Positions 30,958 through 39,122 of a DNA stretch of 64,000 bases are shown piece after piece. This stretch comes from Candidatus Competibacteraceae bacterium (lineage in GTDB: Bacteria > Pseudomonadota > Gammaproteobacteria > Competibacterales > Competibacteraceae). A program made the translations under genes and the position numbers. The notes under the pieces are model-generated. The model made no database searches, was not told the origin of the DNA, and was given only the letters and a program-made list of their open reading frames with translations. Position 1 is the stretch's first letter; every line of letters begins with the position of its first letter. The stretch is taken from NCBI GenBank assembly GCA_003989085.1, contig RXIV01000003.1, forward strand, positions 186,001-250,000. The letters are read 5' to 3'.

Positions 30958-33785
30958 TATTTTTTCCCTCCCACGGTGATTTCGATAATCGTCATGGTGT
31001 CATTGCCGAAAATGTCCACCACTTTAACCGCGACTTTGCGCCGTCCTGGCACGACCTCCTGAGATACGCTTTTGAGTTCTAGCTTGCGGTCTTTCTTGGT
31101 GCGGAAGGATTGCCACTCGTTTTCAAAAATGTAATCCCCTGTCCAGACTTCTTCCCATTCGCCGCTTTCGGCATTCTGCACACGGATGATTTCCCGTTTA
31201 TTTTCAAAATCGAAATCTACCGACCAATAATCAATCCAGTCCGTCCAGTTTTTAGTGAGCACTTCACGGCGGACTATGCCGTTTTTGTCCCTGCTGACTT
31301 TCACAATCTGGCCTTTATCGACCACGATTTTGCTTTGTTTATCTTTTAGATTGGCTTCGGCGTTGGCAATGGAATCCTGGGAATAGAACACCGAAAAATC
31401 CGTCAGTTCGACGGCAATTTTAGGAAGTCTCCCGGACGAGGAAGATTGGGGTGGTTGCCCTGATAGCCCCCCTGATAAGGGGGGTTGGGTGGGTTGCTTT
31501 TTTCTTTCCTCTAACCGCCTCGTCAAATCGTCATAAACACCCGCCAGATTTTCGATCACGTCCCGATTGCCATATCGGATTACCGCAATCCCCAACTGGT
31601 TTAGTCGCATCGTGCGTTGTTCATCGTATTCCGCCTGTTCCGCATGGCTATCGCCGTCTATCTCAATCGCCAGCATCAACTCGGCACAATAGAAATCGAC
31701 AATATACTCATCTAATGGCTTCTGACGGGTGAATTTTAGTCCACCAAGGCGTTTATCCTGTAATGCTTCAAACCAAAGCCGCTTTTCTGCAGGAGTTGGG
31801 TTCTTTCTATTTTCACGTGCCTTTTCGGTAAGAGCTGGATTATAGTGGATATAGCTAGGCATGTATTCCCTGTTTTGGCTAGTAGCCCCTTCCAAAATAA
31901 CCCCCCTGCCCCCCTTATCAGGGGGGTATTGAATCCTGCTCCCATTGTCAGTGGGGTATTGAATCCTGCTCCCATTGTCAGTGGGGTATTGAATATGCGG
32001 TTTAACCTCGATAAAAGATACGTCATGGAAGACTACTTGATTCTTTTCCACTGCCCGCTTGTCGAACACATCGGCGGGAATATATTTCGGGGCAATATCA
32101 ATTCCCTTGGTTTTGGCTTCATCCAATACGTTAGGGAACAAGCCCATTTCAAACTCAAATCCGAGAATATCCACGCGGGTAATATGTTTCTGGCGGCATT
32201 CAAGAATGACTTCTTCCACGAGGAGCCGCGTGACGGGTAGATTGACCGGCCCAACAGCCACCAGACGACCGGCCTTCTTGCCGTGGAAAGTCTGGAAACC
32301 ATCAGTCTTTTCGGCGTGATAGGCCCGCAAGATCAAGTCGAGAAAAGCGGCTTCCTTAGCTTCTAGCTGCTTCTGCTTTTCGACATCACGCAGGTTGGGG
32401 TTCACGCCGATATAATGCTGGCGTTCATACTTGCCAAGGTTGAGGATTTCAAAGGCGCGGTAGGTTTTATCTGAAGCTTTCAGTTGACGCTGAACGCCAA
32501 TTAGACGCTTGCGCGTGGTGTGGATGGCGAACTTGCCTAGGTCACTTGTAATCCACTTCCGGCCCAGCTTTTCTGCGACCGCCGCCGTGGTGCCTGAGCC
32601 ACAGAAGAAGTCGGCCACTAAGTCGCCTTCGTTGGAGGAAGCTTTGATGATTCGCTCAAGAAGGGCTTCGGGCTTTTGGGTAGGGTAGCCAAGGCGTTCG
32701 GTGCCGGTATTGGTTACTCGTGAAATATCCTGCCAAATTGACTGCGGAGCTTGGCCTGCTTTGGAGTCAAGATAGACAATAAGGCCATCCATTCGTGGAG
32801 TTCCGTCTTTTTTTGTTGCAATCCGTCCTTCTTCCCACCAAGTTTCTAATTGCTCAAGTGTGTAGCCCCATCCCCTGGTAGAGGAGGGCATTGTTCCCCG
32901 CCATTCAAATTTCCCTGAACTACTTCCAATTCGCGGTGCGGTAAGGTCTTGTGTAGTGTAGTAGCGGCCTTGTTGATCTTTTTTATAGCGGCCCAATTGT
33001 TCCTCTGAAAAGGCAACAGGGTCGGGGTGCCACACATAATTAGCAGGACGTTTGGTTGCGAAGTGGATAGTGTCGTGGATACGACCATATTGGCCTGTTT
33101 CATTGTGAGCATTGGTACGCTGCCAAACGATTTCATTTTTGTAGGAGTCAATTCCAAAAATTTCCTCAATCGCATGGCGTAGATATGCGCTTACTCGCCA
33201 ATCACAATGCACATAAATACTTCCATTCTCCGCCAACAAATCCCGCATCAACACCAGACGCTCATAAAGCATTGCTATAAAAGAATCTGCACCCTTTCCC
33301 CAAGTATCGCGGTAGGCTATTTCTTCGAGAATATTGGGTTTCTTGGTGAAGGTGTCGCCGCCGATTTCAATATCCATGCTGAAATCCGCACCCACATCAA
33401 ACGGCGGATCAATGTAAATCAGCTTGATGCCGCCCTGTTTTTCGATTTCTTCCCGCAGTGGCCCGTTTTTCAGGCTGGATAAAACCAGTTTGTTGTCGCC
33501 CCAAATCAGCTTGTTCGTCCAGCCTTTGAGTTGGCGACCGCGTGAATCCATATCGAATAAGTCGGCCTGAATCCGCGTATCTTTCTCTGAGCGCGGCTCG
33601 TCCACCTGTTCGATGACTTGAAAGGGCAGCACGACATTGCAAACTACATTGGTCTTGCCGTTCCAGACCAGTTCGACTTCACGTTTTTCGTCAAACAACA
33701 GGAAGCGGTATTTGTCAGGCAGAGGCTTTTCAGTCTCCAAAAAGCGGATGATTTCCTGTTTTTCTTGTTCTGTTAGCCGTGCCAT
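30957..33785 (-). CDS. mod: Type III DNA methyltransferase Mod with embedded DUF559 domain
   Basis: The 942-residue protein has the beta-class N6-adenine methyltransferase motifs: DPPF at residues 126-129 and, near 393, DFFCGSGTT for S-adenosylmethionine binding. It confers site specificity and protective methylation in the type III pair with Res. Residues about 620-773 are an extra block: three copies of a 10-residue repeat (IQYPTDNGSR type), then a DUF559/Vsr-like endonuclease domain with YIVDFYCAELMLAIEIDGDSH. The flanking sequence (SFIEVKPHIQ and LPKIAVELTDFSVFY) reads as ordinary Mod. The insert keeps the frame, so the fused protein is probably still made. ATG 33785 is the natural start. 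Confidence 0.9.
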   Translation of the reverse strand: MARLTEQEKQEIIRFLETEKPLPDKYRFLLFDEKREVELVWNGKTNVVCNVVLPFQVIEQVDEPRSEKDTRIQADLFDMDSRGRQLKGWTNKLIWGDNKLVLSSLKNGPLREEIEKQGGIKLIYIDPPFDVGADFSMDIEIGGDTFTKKPNILEEIAYRDTWGKGADSFIAMLYERLVLMRDLLAENGSIYVHCDWRVSAYLRHAIEEIFGIDSYKNEIVWQRTNAHNETGQYGRIHDTIHFATKRPANYVWHPDPVAFSEEQLGRYKKDQQGRYYTTQDLTAPRIGSSSGKFEWRGTMPSSTRGWGYTLEQLETWWEEGRIATKKDGTPRMDGLIVYLDSKAGQAPQSIWQDISRVTNTGTERLGYPTQKPEALLERIIKASSNEGDLVADFFCGSGTTAAVAEKLGRKWITSDLGKFAIHTTRKRLIGVQRQLKASDKTYRAFEILNLGKYERQHYIGVNPNLRDVEKQKQLEAKEAAFLDLILRAYHAEKTDGFQTFHGKKAGRLVAVGPVNLPVTRLLVEEVILECRQKHITRVDILGFEFEMGLFPNVLDEAKTKGIDIAPKYIPADVFDKRAVEKNQVVFHDVSFIEVKPHIQYPTDNGSRIQYPTDNGSRIQYPPDKGGRGVILEGATSQNREYMPSYIHYNPALTEKARENRKNPTPAEKRLWFEALQDKRLGGLKFTRQKPLDEYIVDFYCAELMLAIEIDGDSHAEQAEYDEQRTMRLNQLGIAVIRYGNRDVIENLAGVYDDLTRRLEERKKQPTQPPLSGGLSGQPPQSSSSGRLPKIAVELTDFSVFYSQDSIANAEANLKDKQSKIVVDKGQIVKVSRDKNGIVRREVLTKNWTDWIDYWSVDFDFENKREIIRVQNAESGEWEEVWTGDYIFENEWQSFRTKKDRKLELKSVSQEVVPGRRKVAVKVVDIFGNDTMTIIEITVGGKK
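31467..31926 (-). mobile_element. Putative DUF559-bearing insert with 18-bp inverted repeats
   Basis: The ends are CCCCCCTGATAAGGGGGG (31467-31484) and its exact reverse complement (31909-31926), each nearly palindromic. Between them, on the minus strand, lies a DUF559 domain with its own ATG at 31862 (MPSYIHYNPALTEKAREN) and the core motifs FTRQKPL, YIVDFYC and LAIEIDGDSH. This fold is related to Vsr and other PD-(D/E)XK-like nucleases. Total length is about 460 bp. Its position inside mod with the reading frame kept suggests a small repeat-borne element, mobile in the past. No transposase is present. Whether the nuclease moves the element is unknown. Confidence 0.5.
31909..31998. repeat. 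Three tandem 30-bp repeats in mod
   Basis: Units at 31909-31938, 31939-31968 and 31969-31998. Each has a C-rich stretch, a TTATCA or TTGTCA centre, a G-rich stretch, then TATTGAAT. Units two and three are identical for 26 bases. On the minus strand each encodes a 10-residue IQYPxDxGxR block. They border the DUF559 insert and probably arose by tandem duplication of its end. Confidence 0.85.
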
Positions 33786-33856
33786 CTGTTTTCCAATCCC
33801 AAGACGCTCTTCAATGGAGAGTCTATTTTGCCGCGCTTTAACACACTGGGGTTTAA

Positions 33857-34735
33857 TTACTCCAGATACAGATTATCGCGGGCGCGTTTAGCCCGCTGGA
33901 ACGTGGCGAGAATGGCCGCATGATCATCATGGCGAATCGCTTCAGCTAATTGGGTCAAGTCGGCATTAAACAGCGCAATCATTTCCAACAACTGCTCGCG
34001 ATTGGCAACACAGATGTCGCGCCACATGGTCGGGTCACTGGAGGCAATCCGGGTGAAGTCGCGGAACCCGCCGGCGGCATAGCGGAAAATCTCCGCCCGG
34101 TCGTCCAGTCGCGCCAGGGTATCGACCAGGGTATAGGCCAGCAGGTGCGGCAGATGACTGGTCGCAGCCAACACAGCGTCGTGATGATGTACGCCCATAT
34201 CTACCACTTCGGCCCCGGTCAGCTCCCACATCTGTTGAATGAGGTGGTGGGCGGTGGCGGCGGTTTCGGCTAACGGCGTCAGAATGACCCGCCGGCGCTG
34301 GAACAGAGTGGCGAAGGAGGCCTCGACACCACTGTTTTCGGTGCCGGCGATGGGGTGGCCGGGAACGAAGCGGGGCGGAATGCCGCCGTAAATTCGCGCC
34401 ACATCCTCCACCACACTGCCCTTGGCGCTGCCAACATCAGTCACGACGGCCTCGAGGGCCAGATGCGGGACGATACTCCGCAACACCGCCGCCATTGCGC
34501 CTAACGGCACGGCGACCACCACCACATCCGCCCCGGCCACCGCATGGGCGGGATCGGTCTCGTAGCGATCCACCACGCCGAGGCGCACAGCAGCTTGTAA
34601 ATTAGCCTCGCCGCGCCCGCAGCCGATCACCTCGCCGACCTCGCCCGCCTCACGCAGGGCGCGGGCCAGCGAGCCGCCAATCAGGCCGACGCCAATGATG
34701 CACAATCGTTGAATCAAAGGTCGTTTCGCGGCCAT
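33857..34735 (-). CDS. tyrA: Prephenate dehydrogenase
   Basis: The 292-residue protein has an N-terminal NAD-binding fold (IIGVGLIGGSLARAL), the VTDVGSAKGSVV segment and the FVPGHPIAGTENSG substrate-site motif of TyrA. It oxidatively decarboxylates prephenate to 4-hydroxyphenylpyruvate for tyrosine. It starts one base past the end of hisC, so the two are coupled. In related genomes aroA follows directly; here a type III restriction-modification pair intervenes. Confidence 0.94.
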   Translation of the reverse strand: MAAKRPLIQRLCIIGVGLIGGSLARALREAGEVGEVIGCGRGEANLQAAVRLGVVDRYETDPAHAVAGADVVVVAVPLGAMAAVLRSIVPHLALEAVVTDVGSAKGSVVEDVARIYGGIPPRFVPGHPIAGTENSGVEASFATLFQRRRVILTPLAETAATAHHLIQQMWELTGAEVVDMGVHHHDAVLAATSHLPHLLAYTLVDTLARLDDRAEIFRYAAGGFRDFTRIASSDPTMWRDICVANREQLLEMIALFNADLTQLAEAIRHDDHAAILATFQRAKRARDNLYLE

Positions 34736-34736
34736 G

Positions 34737-35861
34737 TCAGTCCTTCAACACAGTGCCCAGCACCTCGATCAGCCGGGCATTTTCCGCCTGGGAACCGATG
34801 CTGATGCGCAAAAAATGCGGCAGACCGTAATTATCCACTGGCCGGACGATAACGCCCCGCTTCAGCAGTTCCAGAAACATCTCCCGACCCGACCGACCGA
34901 CATCCACGCACAGGAAGTTGCCGACCGAAGGCAGCCAGCTCAGACCCCACTGCCGGCAGGCGTCCTGCAACTGCTGCATCCCGGCCCGGTTCAGGGTTCG
35001 ACTGCGCTCCAGATGTTCGAGATCACCCAGCGCCGCCGTGGCCGCAACCAGCGCCAGACTGTTGACGTTGAACGGCTGGCGCACCCGATTCAGCAGATCG
35101 GCGACCTGAGGATGGGAAACCGCATAACCGACCCGTAATCCGGCCAATCCGTAAGCCTTGGAGAAGGTGCGGGTGATGATCAGATTGGGGAAGCGGTCGA
35201 GCCAGTGCAGTGCGTTCGGGCAATCGGCGGTGGCCTCGACATATTCGCCATAGGCTTCATCCACCACCACCATGACCCGTTCCGGCACGGCTTCCAGCAA
35301 GGTCTGCAACTCCGCCGTTTTCAGCCAAGTGCCGGTTGGGTTGTTGGGATTGGCGATGAACACGATCCGGGTACGGTCATTGATCAAATTCAGCAAGGCG
35401 GCCGGATCGTGCCCGTAGGGCATGGGATGATCGGGCGGGTTGGCCTGGGCAACGCGGGCGGTCGCACCGATGGCCTGCGTCACAATCGGATAAACCGCGA
35501 AGGCGTGTTCGGAAAACACCGCTTCATGTTCCGGGGTCAGAAACGCCCGCGCCGCCAGCTCCAGCACATCGTTGGAGCCATTGCCCAGGGTCAAGGCCCC
35601 GATAGGCGTGTTCAACCGGGCGGACAAGGCAGTTTTGAGTTCAAAACCGTTGCCGTCAGGATAACGGGCCACGCCAGCCAGCGCCTCTCGCACTGCGACC
35701 AAGGCTTTTGGACTCGGCCCCAGCGGATTTTCGTTGGAAGCCAGTTTAATGATGTCGCTGAGGCCATATTCCCGGCGCAGTTCGCTTTCCGGTTTGCCGG
35801 GCTGGTAGGGATGCAGGGTGCGAACGCCGGGCGCGGCGAGCGGGAGAAAATCGCAAGTCAT
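34737..35861 (-). CDS. hisC: Histidinol-phosphate / aromatic aminotransferase
   Basis: The 374-residue fold-type I PLP enzyme shows KLASNENPLGPSP near the N-terminus, NPNNPTG in the middle and the PLP lysine in FSKAYGLAGLRVG. HisC2-type enzymes beside tyrA are thought to serve histidine and aromatic amino-acid transamination. MTCDFLPLAAPGV at 35861 is chosen because it matches the usual HisC2 start and has AAGGA 11 bp upstream; an earlier in-frame ATG at 35909 would overlap the methyltransferase gene. Confidence 0.92.
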   Translation of the reverse strand: MTCDFLPLAAPGVRTLHPYQPGKPESELRREYGLSDIIKLASNENPLGPSPKALVAVREALAGVARYPDGNGFELKTALSARLNTPIGALTLGNGSNDVLELAARAFLTPEHEAVFSEHAFAVYPIVTQAIGATARVAQANPPDHPMPYGHDPAALLNLINDRTRIVFIANPNNPTGTWLKTAELQTLLEAVPERVMVVVDEAYGEYVEATADCPNALHWLDRFPNLIITRTFSKAYGLAGLRVGYAVSHPQVADLLNRVRQPFNVNSLALVAATAALGDLEHLERSRTLNRAGMQQLQDACRQWGLSWLPSVGNFLCVDVGRSGREMFLELLKRGVIVRPVDNYGLPHFLRISIGSQAENARLIEVLGTVLKD

Positions 35862-35905
35862 AGCGGACAGGTTCCTTGCAGAAAATGAGGCGGATTCAGC
35901 CAGGT

Positions 35906-36706
35906 TCACGCGACCACCGCGCCGGCCTTGCGCCCGAAATAGGCGCGAAACAGGCCCAGTTCGACATTACAGCCCGCCTCGGCAAAGCCGGCGGCGCGGA
36001 GCGCTTCGAGAATAGTTTCCGGCGGAACGCAGTGCTCAATCGTGTCCCAGTAATAGCGCATCAGGGTTTGCATATCACGGTTACCGGTGGTCAATCGACT
36101 GAGCAGCGGAATCAGCCAACCCATGTAGCACTTAAACAAGGCCCGCTTGAACGGCTGGGCCGGCCGGGCAATTTCCAGAATCAGCAGGGTTCCACCGGGC
36201 CGCAGCACCCGCTGAAACTCGCGGAAGGTGGCGTTGAGATCAGCGACGTGGCGCAGCGCATAGCCCATGCTCACAAAATCGAAGCGGGTGTCGGCCACCG
36301 GCAACTGCTCCATCAGGCTCTGAATCAGCGGAATCTTCAGCAGCCGGCTCACTTCGGCCAGCATCCCGGCGCTTACATCCAGCCCGACCACTGACTGTGA
36401 ATCACCGGTGATCGCCAGCGCCTGCCGGGCCACTAATCCGGTGCCAATAGCGACATCCAGCACGGTCATGCCGGGGCGCAAACCAGCCTGTTCCAAGACA
36501 CGGCGGCGATACCAACTGCCGGAGCCGAAGGAAAATAGCCGGTTGACCCGGTCATAATAGCCGGCAGTACGGTCAAACAGCCCGCGCACGAAGGCGGGCC
36601 GCTGCGCCAGATCGGGATAATAATCTGGCAGCGCTGGATGTGGCTCCAGTGGCTGATCGGGTTTCACGAGGCCATATTCCTTGATTCGGGTGGCACAGAG
36701 GTTCAT
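35906..36706 (-). CDS. UbiE/COQ5-like SAM-dependent methyltransferase
   Basis: The 266-residue protein has the class I methyltransferase site VLDVAIGTGLVARQAL, an acidic loop VVGLDVSAGMLAEV and the UbiE-like phrase YALRHVADLNATFREFQRVLRPGGTLLILEIARP. It starts directly after the stop of the chorismatase gene. In aryl-polyene and xanthomonadin clusters, methyltransferases modify the aromatic head group, and the neighbouring chorismatase would supply hydroxybenzoate. That is the likeliest role; ubiquinone or menaquinone methylation is the alternative. Confidence 0.78.
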   Translation of the reverse strand: MNLCATRIKEYGLVKPDQPLEPHPALPDYYPDLAQRPAFVRGLFDRTAGYYDRVNRLFSFGSGSWYRRRVLEQAGLRPGMTVLDVAIGTGLVARQALAITGDSQSVVGLDVSAGMLAEVSRLLKIPLIQSLMEQLPVADTRFDFVSMGYALRHVADLNATFREFQRVLRPGGTLLILEIARPAQPFKRALFKCYMGWLIPLLSRLTTGNRDMQTLMRYYWDTIEHCVPPETILEALRAAGFAEAGCNVELGLFRAYFGRKAGAVVA

Positions 36707-37717
36707 TCAACCAGCGGCACTGACCGCCAGCCCTTCGATTTCGATCAACAGCTCCCGGCGGCAAACGTCCCCCTGTAAAAACACCATCGGGACGGCGCGC
36801 CCAAATGCCTGGACGATGCGTTCGCGCAGTGGCGCAAGGTCGCTGTCCGTCCGCACATAAATCCGGAGCAGCGCAGGCTGCAATGGCGTCGCGGCCCGCC
36901 GACTGGCTTCGGTCAGCAGCGCATCGAGATTAACCAGAGTTTCATCCAGTTGTGCCAGCAGATTGCCATGCCGGCTGGCGTGACCGACCACGCTGGCCGT
37001 GCCGGAAATGTAAAGGTGATAATGCCCGTCGCCCCAGTGCTTCAACACGGCGCGGGAAAACGAGGGGCTACGCGGGCCATATTCGGGCGGATAGTGGAAG
37101 GCGCTGATCTGGCGCGGGTTCTCAATCTGCTCGCCGGCATCCCGCCCGGCCAGCGCATACAGCCGCAAACCCTCCCCCATACCTTCCCCAACCTGAGCAA
37201 AAGACTTTGGAAAGCCGATGGCCGAGGCCGCTGGCAAGCGGGTTTCGACTTCTCCCAGCGTTGCATCCAGCACTTGGCGACGGCCCGCGCAGAACGCCCG
37301 GTAACGCTCCAGACCGCCGTATTCCTCATTGATGTCCGGCAGGTAATTCCAGATGCGGAGCAAATGCGGATAGCCTTGGGCGCGAGCCACGGCGAACAGT
37401 CGCCGGTAGGCAATGGCGGTTACTGGTTGCAGTGCGTCTGGAGCGTACTCATCCGACTGGAGTTGCAGGAACAGCGCCTCGCCATTATCCGCGTAACTCA
37501 CCCCACTGACCCGCCCGACCTGCACCGGAGACGGACTGATCCAGATCTCGGCGGTCGCGGTTCCACCCAGTTCAGGCAGTGGAATCACGCACTGCCGGGG
37601 ATCGTCGGTCTCCGCCGCAACCGGCTCTCTGAACCGGATCAACGCCAGCCGATGATCGTTATTCAGGCGCTCATCGGCTCCGTGATCGTCGCAATAGCGC
37701 ATGACGAAAGGAGCCAT
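36707..37717 (-). CDS. Chorismatase (XanB2/FkbO/Hyg5 family)
   Basis: The 336-residue protein has the two-part layout of chorismatases. Hallmarks are QSDEYAPDALQPVTAIAYRRL, LRIWNYLPDINEE, RYRAFCAGRRQ, AIGFP and, in the C-terminal RidA-like half, FSRAVLKHWGDGHYHLYISGTASVVGHASRH. Such enzymes hydrolyse chorismate; the Xanthomonas member XanB2 yields 3- and 4-hydroxybenzoate for xanthomonadin and ubiquinone. Placement next to a UbiE-like methyltransferase and divergent from an ACP-led gene set fits an aryl-polyene pathway. The product (3- or 4-hydroxybenzoate, or a dihydrodiol) cannot be told from sequence by eye. Confidence 0.85.
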   Translation of the reverse strand: MAPFVMRYCDDHGADERLNNDHRLALIRFREPVAAETDDPRQCVIPLPELGGTATAEIWISPSPVQVGRVSGVSYADNGEALFLQLQSDEYAPDALQPVTAIAYRRLFAVARAQGYPHLLRIWNYLPDINEEYGGLERYRAFCAGRRQVLDATLGEVETRLPAASAIGFPKSFAQVGEGMGEGLRLYALAGRDAGEQIENPRQISAFHYPPEYGPRSPSFSRAVLKHWGDGHYHLYISGTASVVGHASRHGNLLAQLDETLVNLDALLTEASRRAATPLQPALLRIYVRTDSDLAPLRERIVQAFGRAVPMVFLQGDVCRRELLIEIEGLAVSAAG

Positions 37718-37917
37718 GGAGATCGCCAGTCAGATTGTGAAACGGCGGAAAGGCCGGGCAAGAGGCTTTCGACGCTTCGGGGTGAAAGCCGGGACTGGGC
37801 AACGCCGGGTTTTGGTCATGGTGCAGGCTTAGGGTTTGTGGTTAAAATCATCAATGCAGACAACTGCTATCGTTTACACGCCATTCAATCCCGATTCAAT
37901 CCCCCACGAGGTCGCAC

Positions 37918-38187
37918 ATGGAAGCTCTCTCGCCATTCGAGCTGGAGGTTGCCCGACTGTTGGTCGAGACCCTGCATCTGGAAGAAGTCCAGCCCGAAGC
38001 CGTCCAGCCTGAAGAAGCATTGTTTGGTGAGGGCTTGGGTCTGGATTCGATTGATGCGCTGGAGCTGGCGCTGGCGATTGCCAAGACCTACGGGTTTCAA
38101 CTGAGGGCTGAAGACCAAAATAACCGGCGCATTTTCGCCTCGCTGCGTGCGCTGAGCCAACATATCGCGCAGCAGCGCACCCGCTGA
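37918..38187 (+). CDS. Acyl carrier protein
   Basis: The 89-residue protein carries the phosphopantetheine site GLGLDSIDALELALAI, with Ser near residue 43, in a four-helix ACP of normal size. It follows a GAGG ribosome site 6 bp before ATG 37918. It opens the plus-strand gene set that diverges from the chorismatase operon; ACPs lead aryl-polyene operons, where they hold the growing chain. A housekeeping AcpP is less likely because fab genes are absent. Confidence 0.88.
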   Translation: MEALSPFELEVARLLVETLHLEEVQPEAVQPEEALFGEGLGLDSIDALELALAIAKTYGFQLRAEDQNNRRIFASLRALSQHIAQQRTR

Positions 38188-38213
38188 ATATCCGAAAGCC
38201 CCCACCTTAACGC

Positions 38214-39122
38214 ATGAGCCGCCTGGCTTGGAGTACGGTTAGCGCAGCCCTCGCGCTGAGTCTAATTCTGGCGCTGGCCGATGCGGGGCCAAGCAAAACC
38301 CGTCTGCTACTGATGATCGTTGGTCTTTATGGCGCACTGCTGGCGGCAGGTTCCCTGTTGCCACGCCTTGATTTTTACCTGCCTTCAGCCCGGCGTGGCT
38401 CGGTTGACCAGCCTTGGGTTGCGCTGACTTTTGACGACGGCCCTGATCCCGCGATTACCCCAGCCCTGCTGGACTTACTCCGCCGTGAACGTGTCCCCGC
38501 GACGTTTTTCTGCGTCGGCGCCGCCGCTCGGCAACACCCGGCGTTGGTTGCACAAGCGGCGGCAGACGGTCATCTGATTGGCAACCACTCGGATCAACAT
38601 GGCTACGGCTGGACGGTCGCAGCGCCCAACCAGGTCTTCGCTGAATTCGACGCCGCCAACCAGACTCTCGCCGCCATTCTCGGTGATGCGCCGCAGTTTG
38701 TGCGAACGCCCGCCGGGGTGTCGCGCCCGGATCTGGCTGAAACCTTTGCCCGGTTACGGCTGATCAATGTTGCTTGGGATGTGCGCGGACTGGAACTGCT
38801 GTACCGCGATCCAGCCCGCATTGCCGCCCGCATTGCCCGCAACGCACGGAATGGCTCGATCATCCTGCTGCATGAAGCCTATTACGGAACCCGGATCGTT
38901 GAACCATCGCAGGCGTTAGCGACCACGCAACTGACCATTGCCCGGTTGCGGGCGCGTGGCTTCCGCCTGGTTCGTCTGGATCAACTCTTGAGGCAACCGG
39001 ATTACGCCGCCACGCCGGTTAACGTCGGTTGGCTGCCGGAAGCGGGCGCGGCTCTGGTAGAGGCCCGGATCAATGACATCCTCCCCACCCTAGAGGACGG
39101 GGTTTCTCGCGGAGAATCCTGA
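38214..39122 (+). CDS. Polysaccharide deacetylase family protein (NodB fold)
   Basis: The 302-residue product has two N-terminal hydrophobic segments and then a NodB domain: VALTFDDGPDPAITPALLD (catalytic and metal Asp), NHSDQHG for the metal His pair region, and RTPAG and ILLHEAYYG later. Such enzymes remove N- or O-acetyl groups from carbohydrates or related esters. Usual aryl-polyene sets do not centre on a deacetylase, so its role here is uncertain. The last residues are encoded by an IS200/IS605-like terminal repeat (39080-39110), so the original C-terminus may have been altered. The stop overlaps the next start by 1 bp. Confidence 0.82.
   Translation: MSRLAWSTVSAALALSLILALADAGPSKTRLLLMIVGLYGALLAAGSLLPRLDFYLPSARRGSVDQPWVALTFDDGPDPAITPALLDLLRRERVPATFFCVGAAARQHPALVAQAAADGHLIGNHSDQHGYGWTVAAPNQVFAEFDAANQTLAAILGDAPQFVRTPAGVSRPDLAETFARLRLINVAWDVRGLELLYRDPARIAARIARNARNGSIILLHEAYYGTRIVEPSQALATTQLTIARLRARGFRLVRLDQLLRQPDYAATPVNVGWLPEAGAALVEARINDILPTLEDGVSRGES
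39080..39110. repeat. IS200/IS605-type end-like repeat at the deacetylase 3' end
   Basis: The stretch CCTCCCCACCCTAGAGGACG plus GGGTTTCTCGC folds as CCCC/GGGG with an inner CCT/AGG pair. It resembles hairpin ends I recall for IS200/IS605 elements. No tnpA or tnpB is nearby. The repeat is translated as the C-terminal residues of the deacetylase. Confidence 0.4.

Noticed and set aside
31909-31998. CRISPR-like array
   Set aside because: Three 30-bp units abut directly without spacers and are translated as part of Mod.
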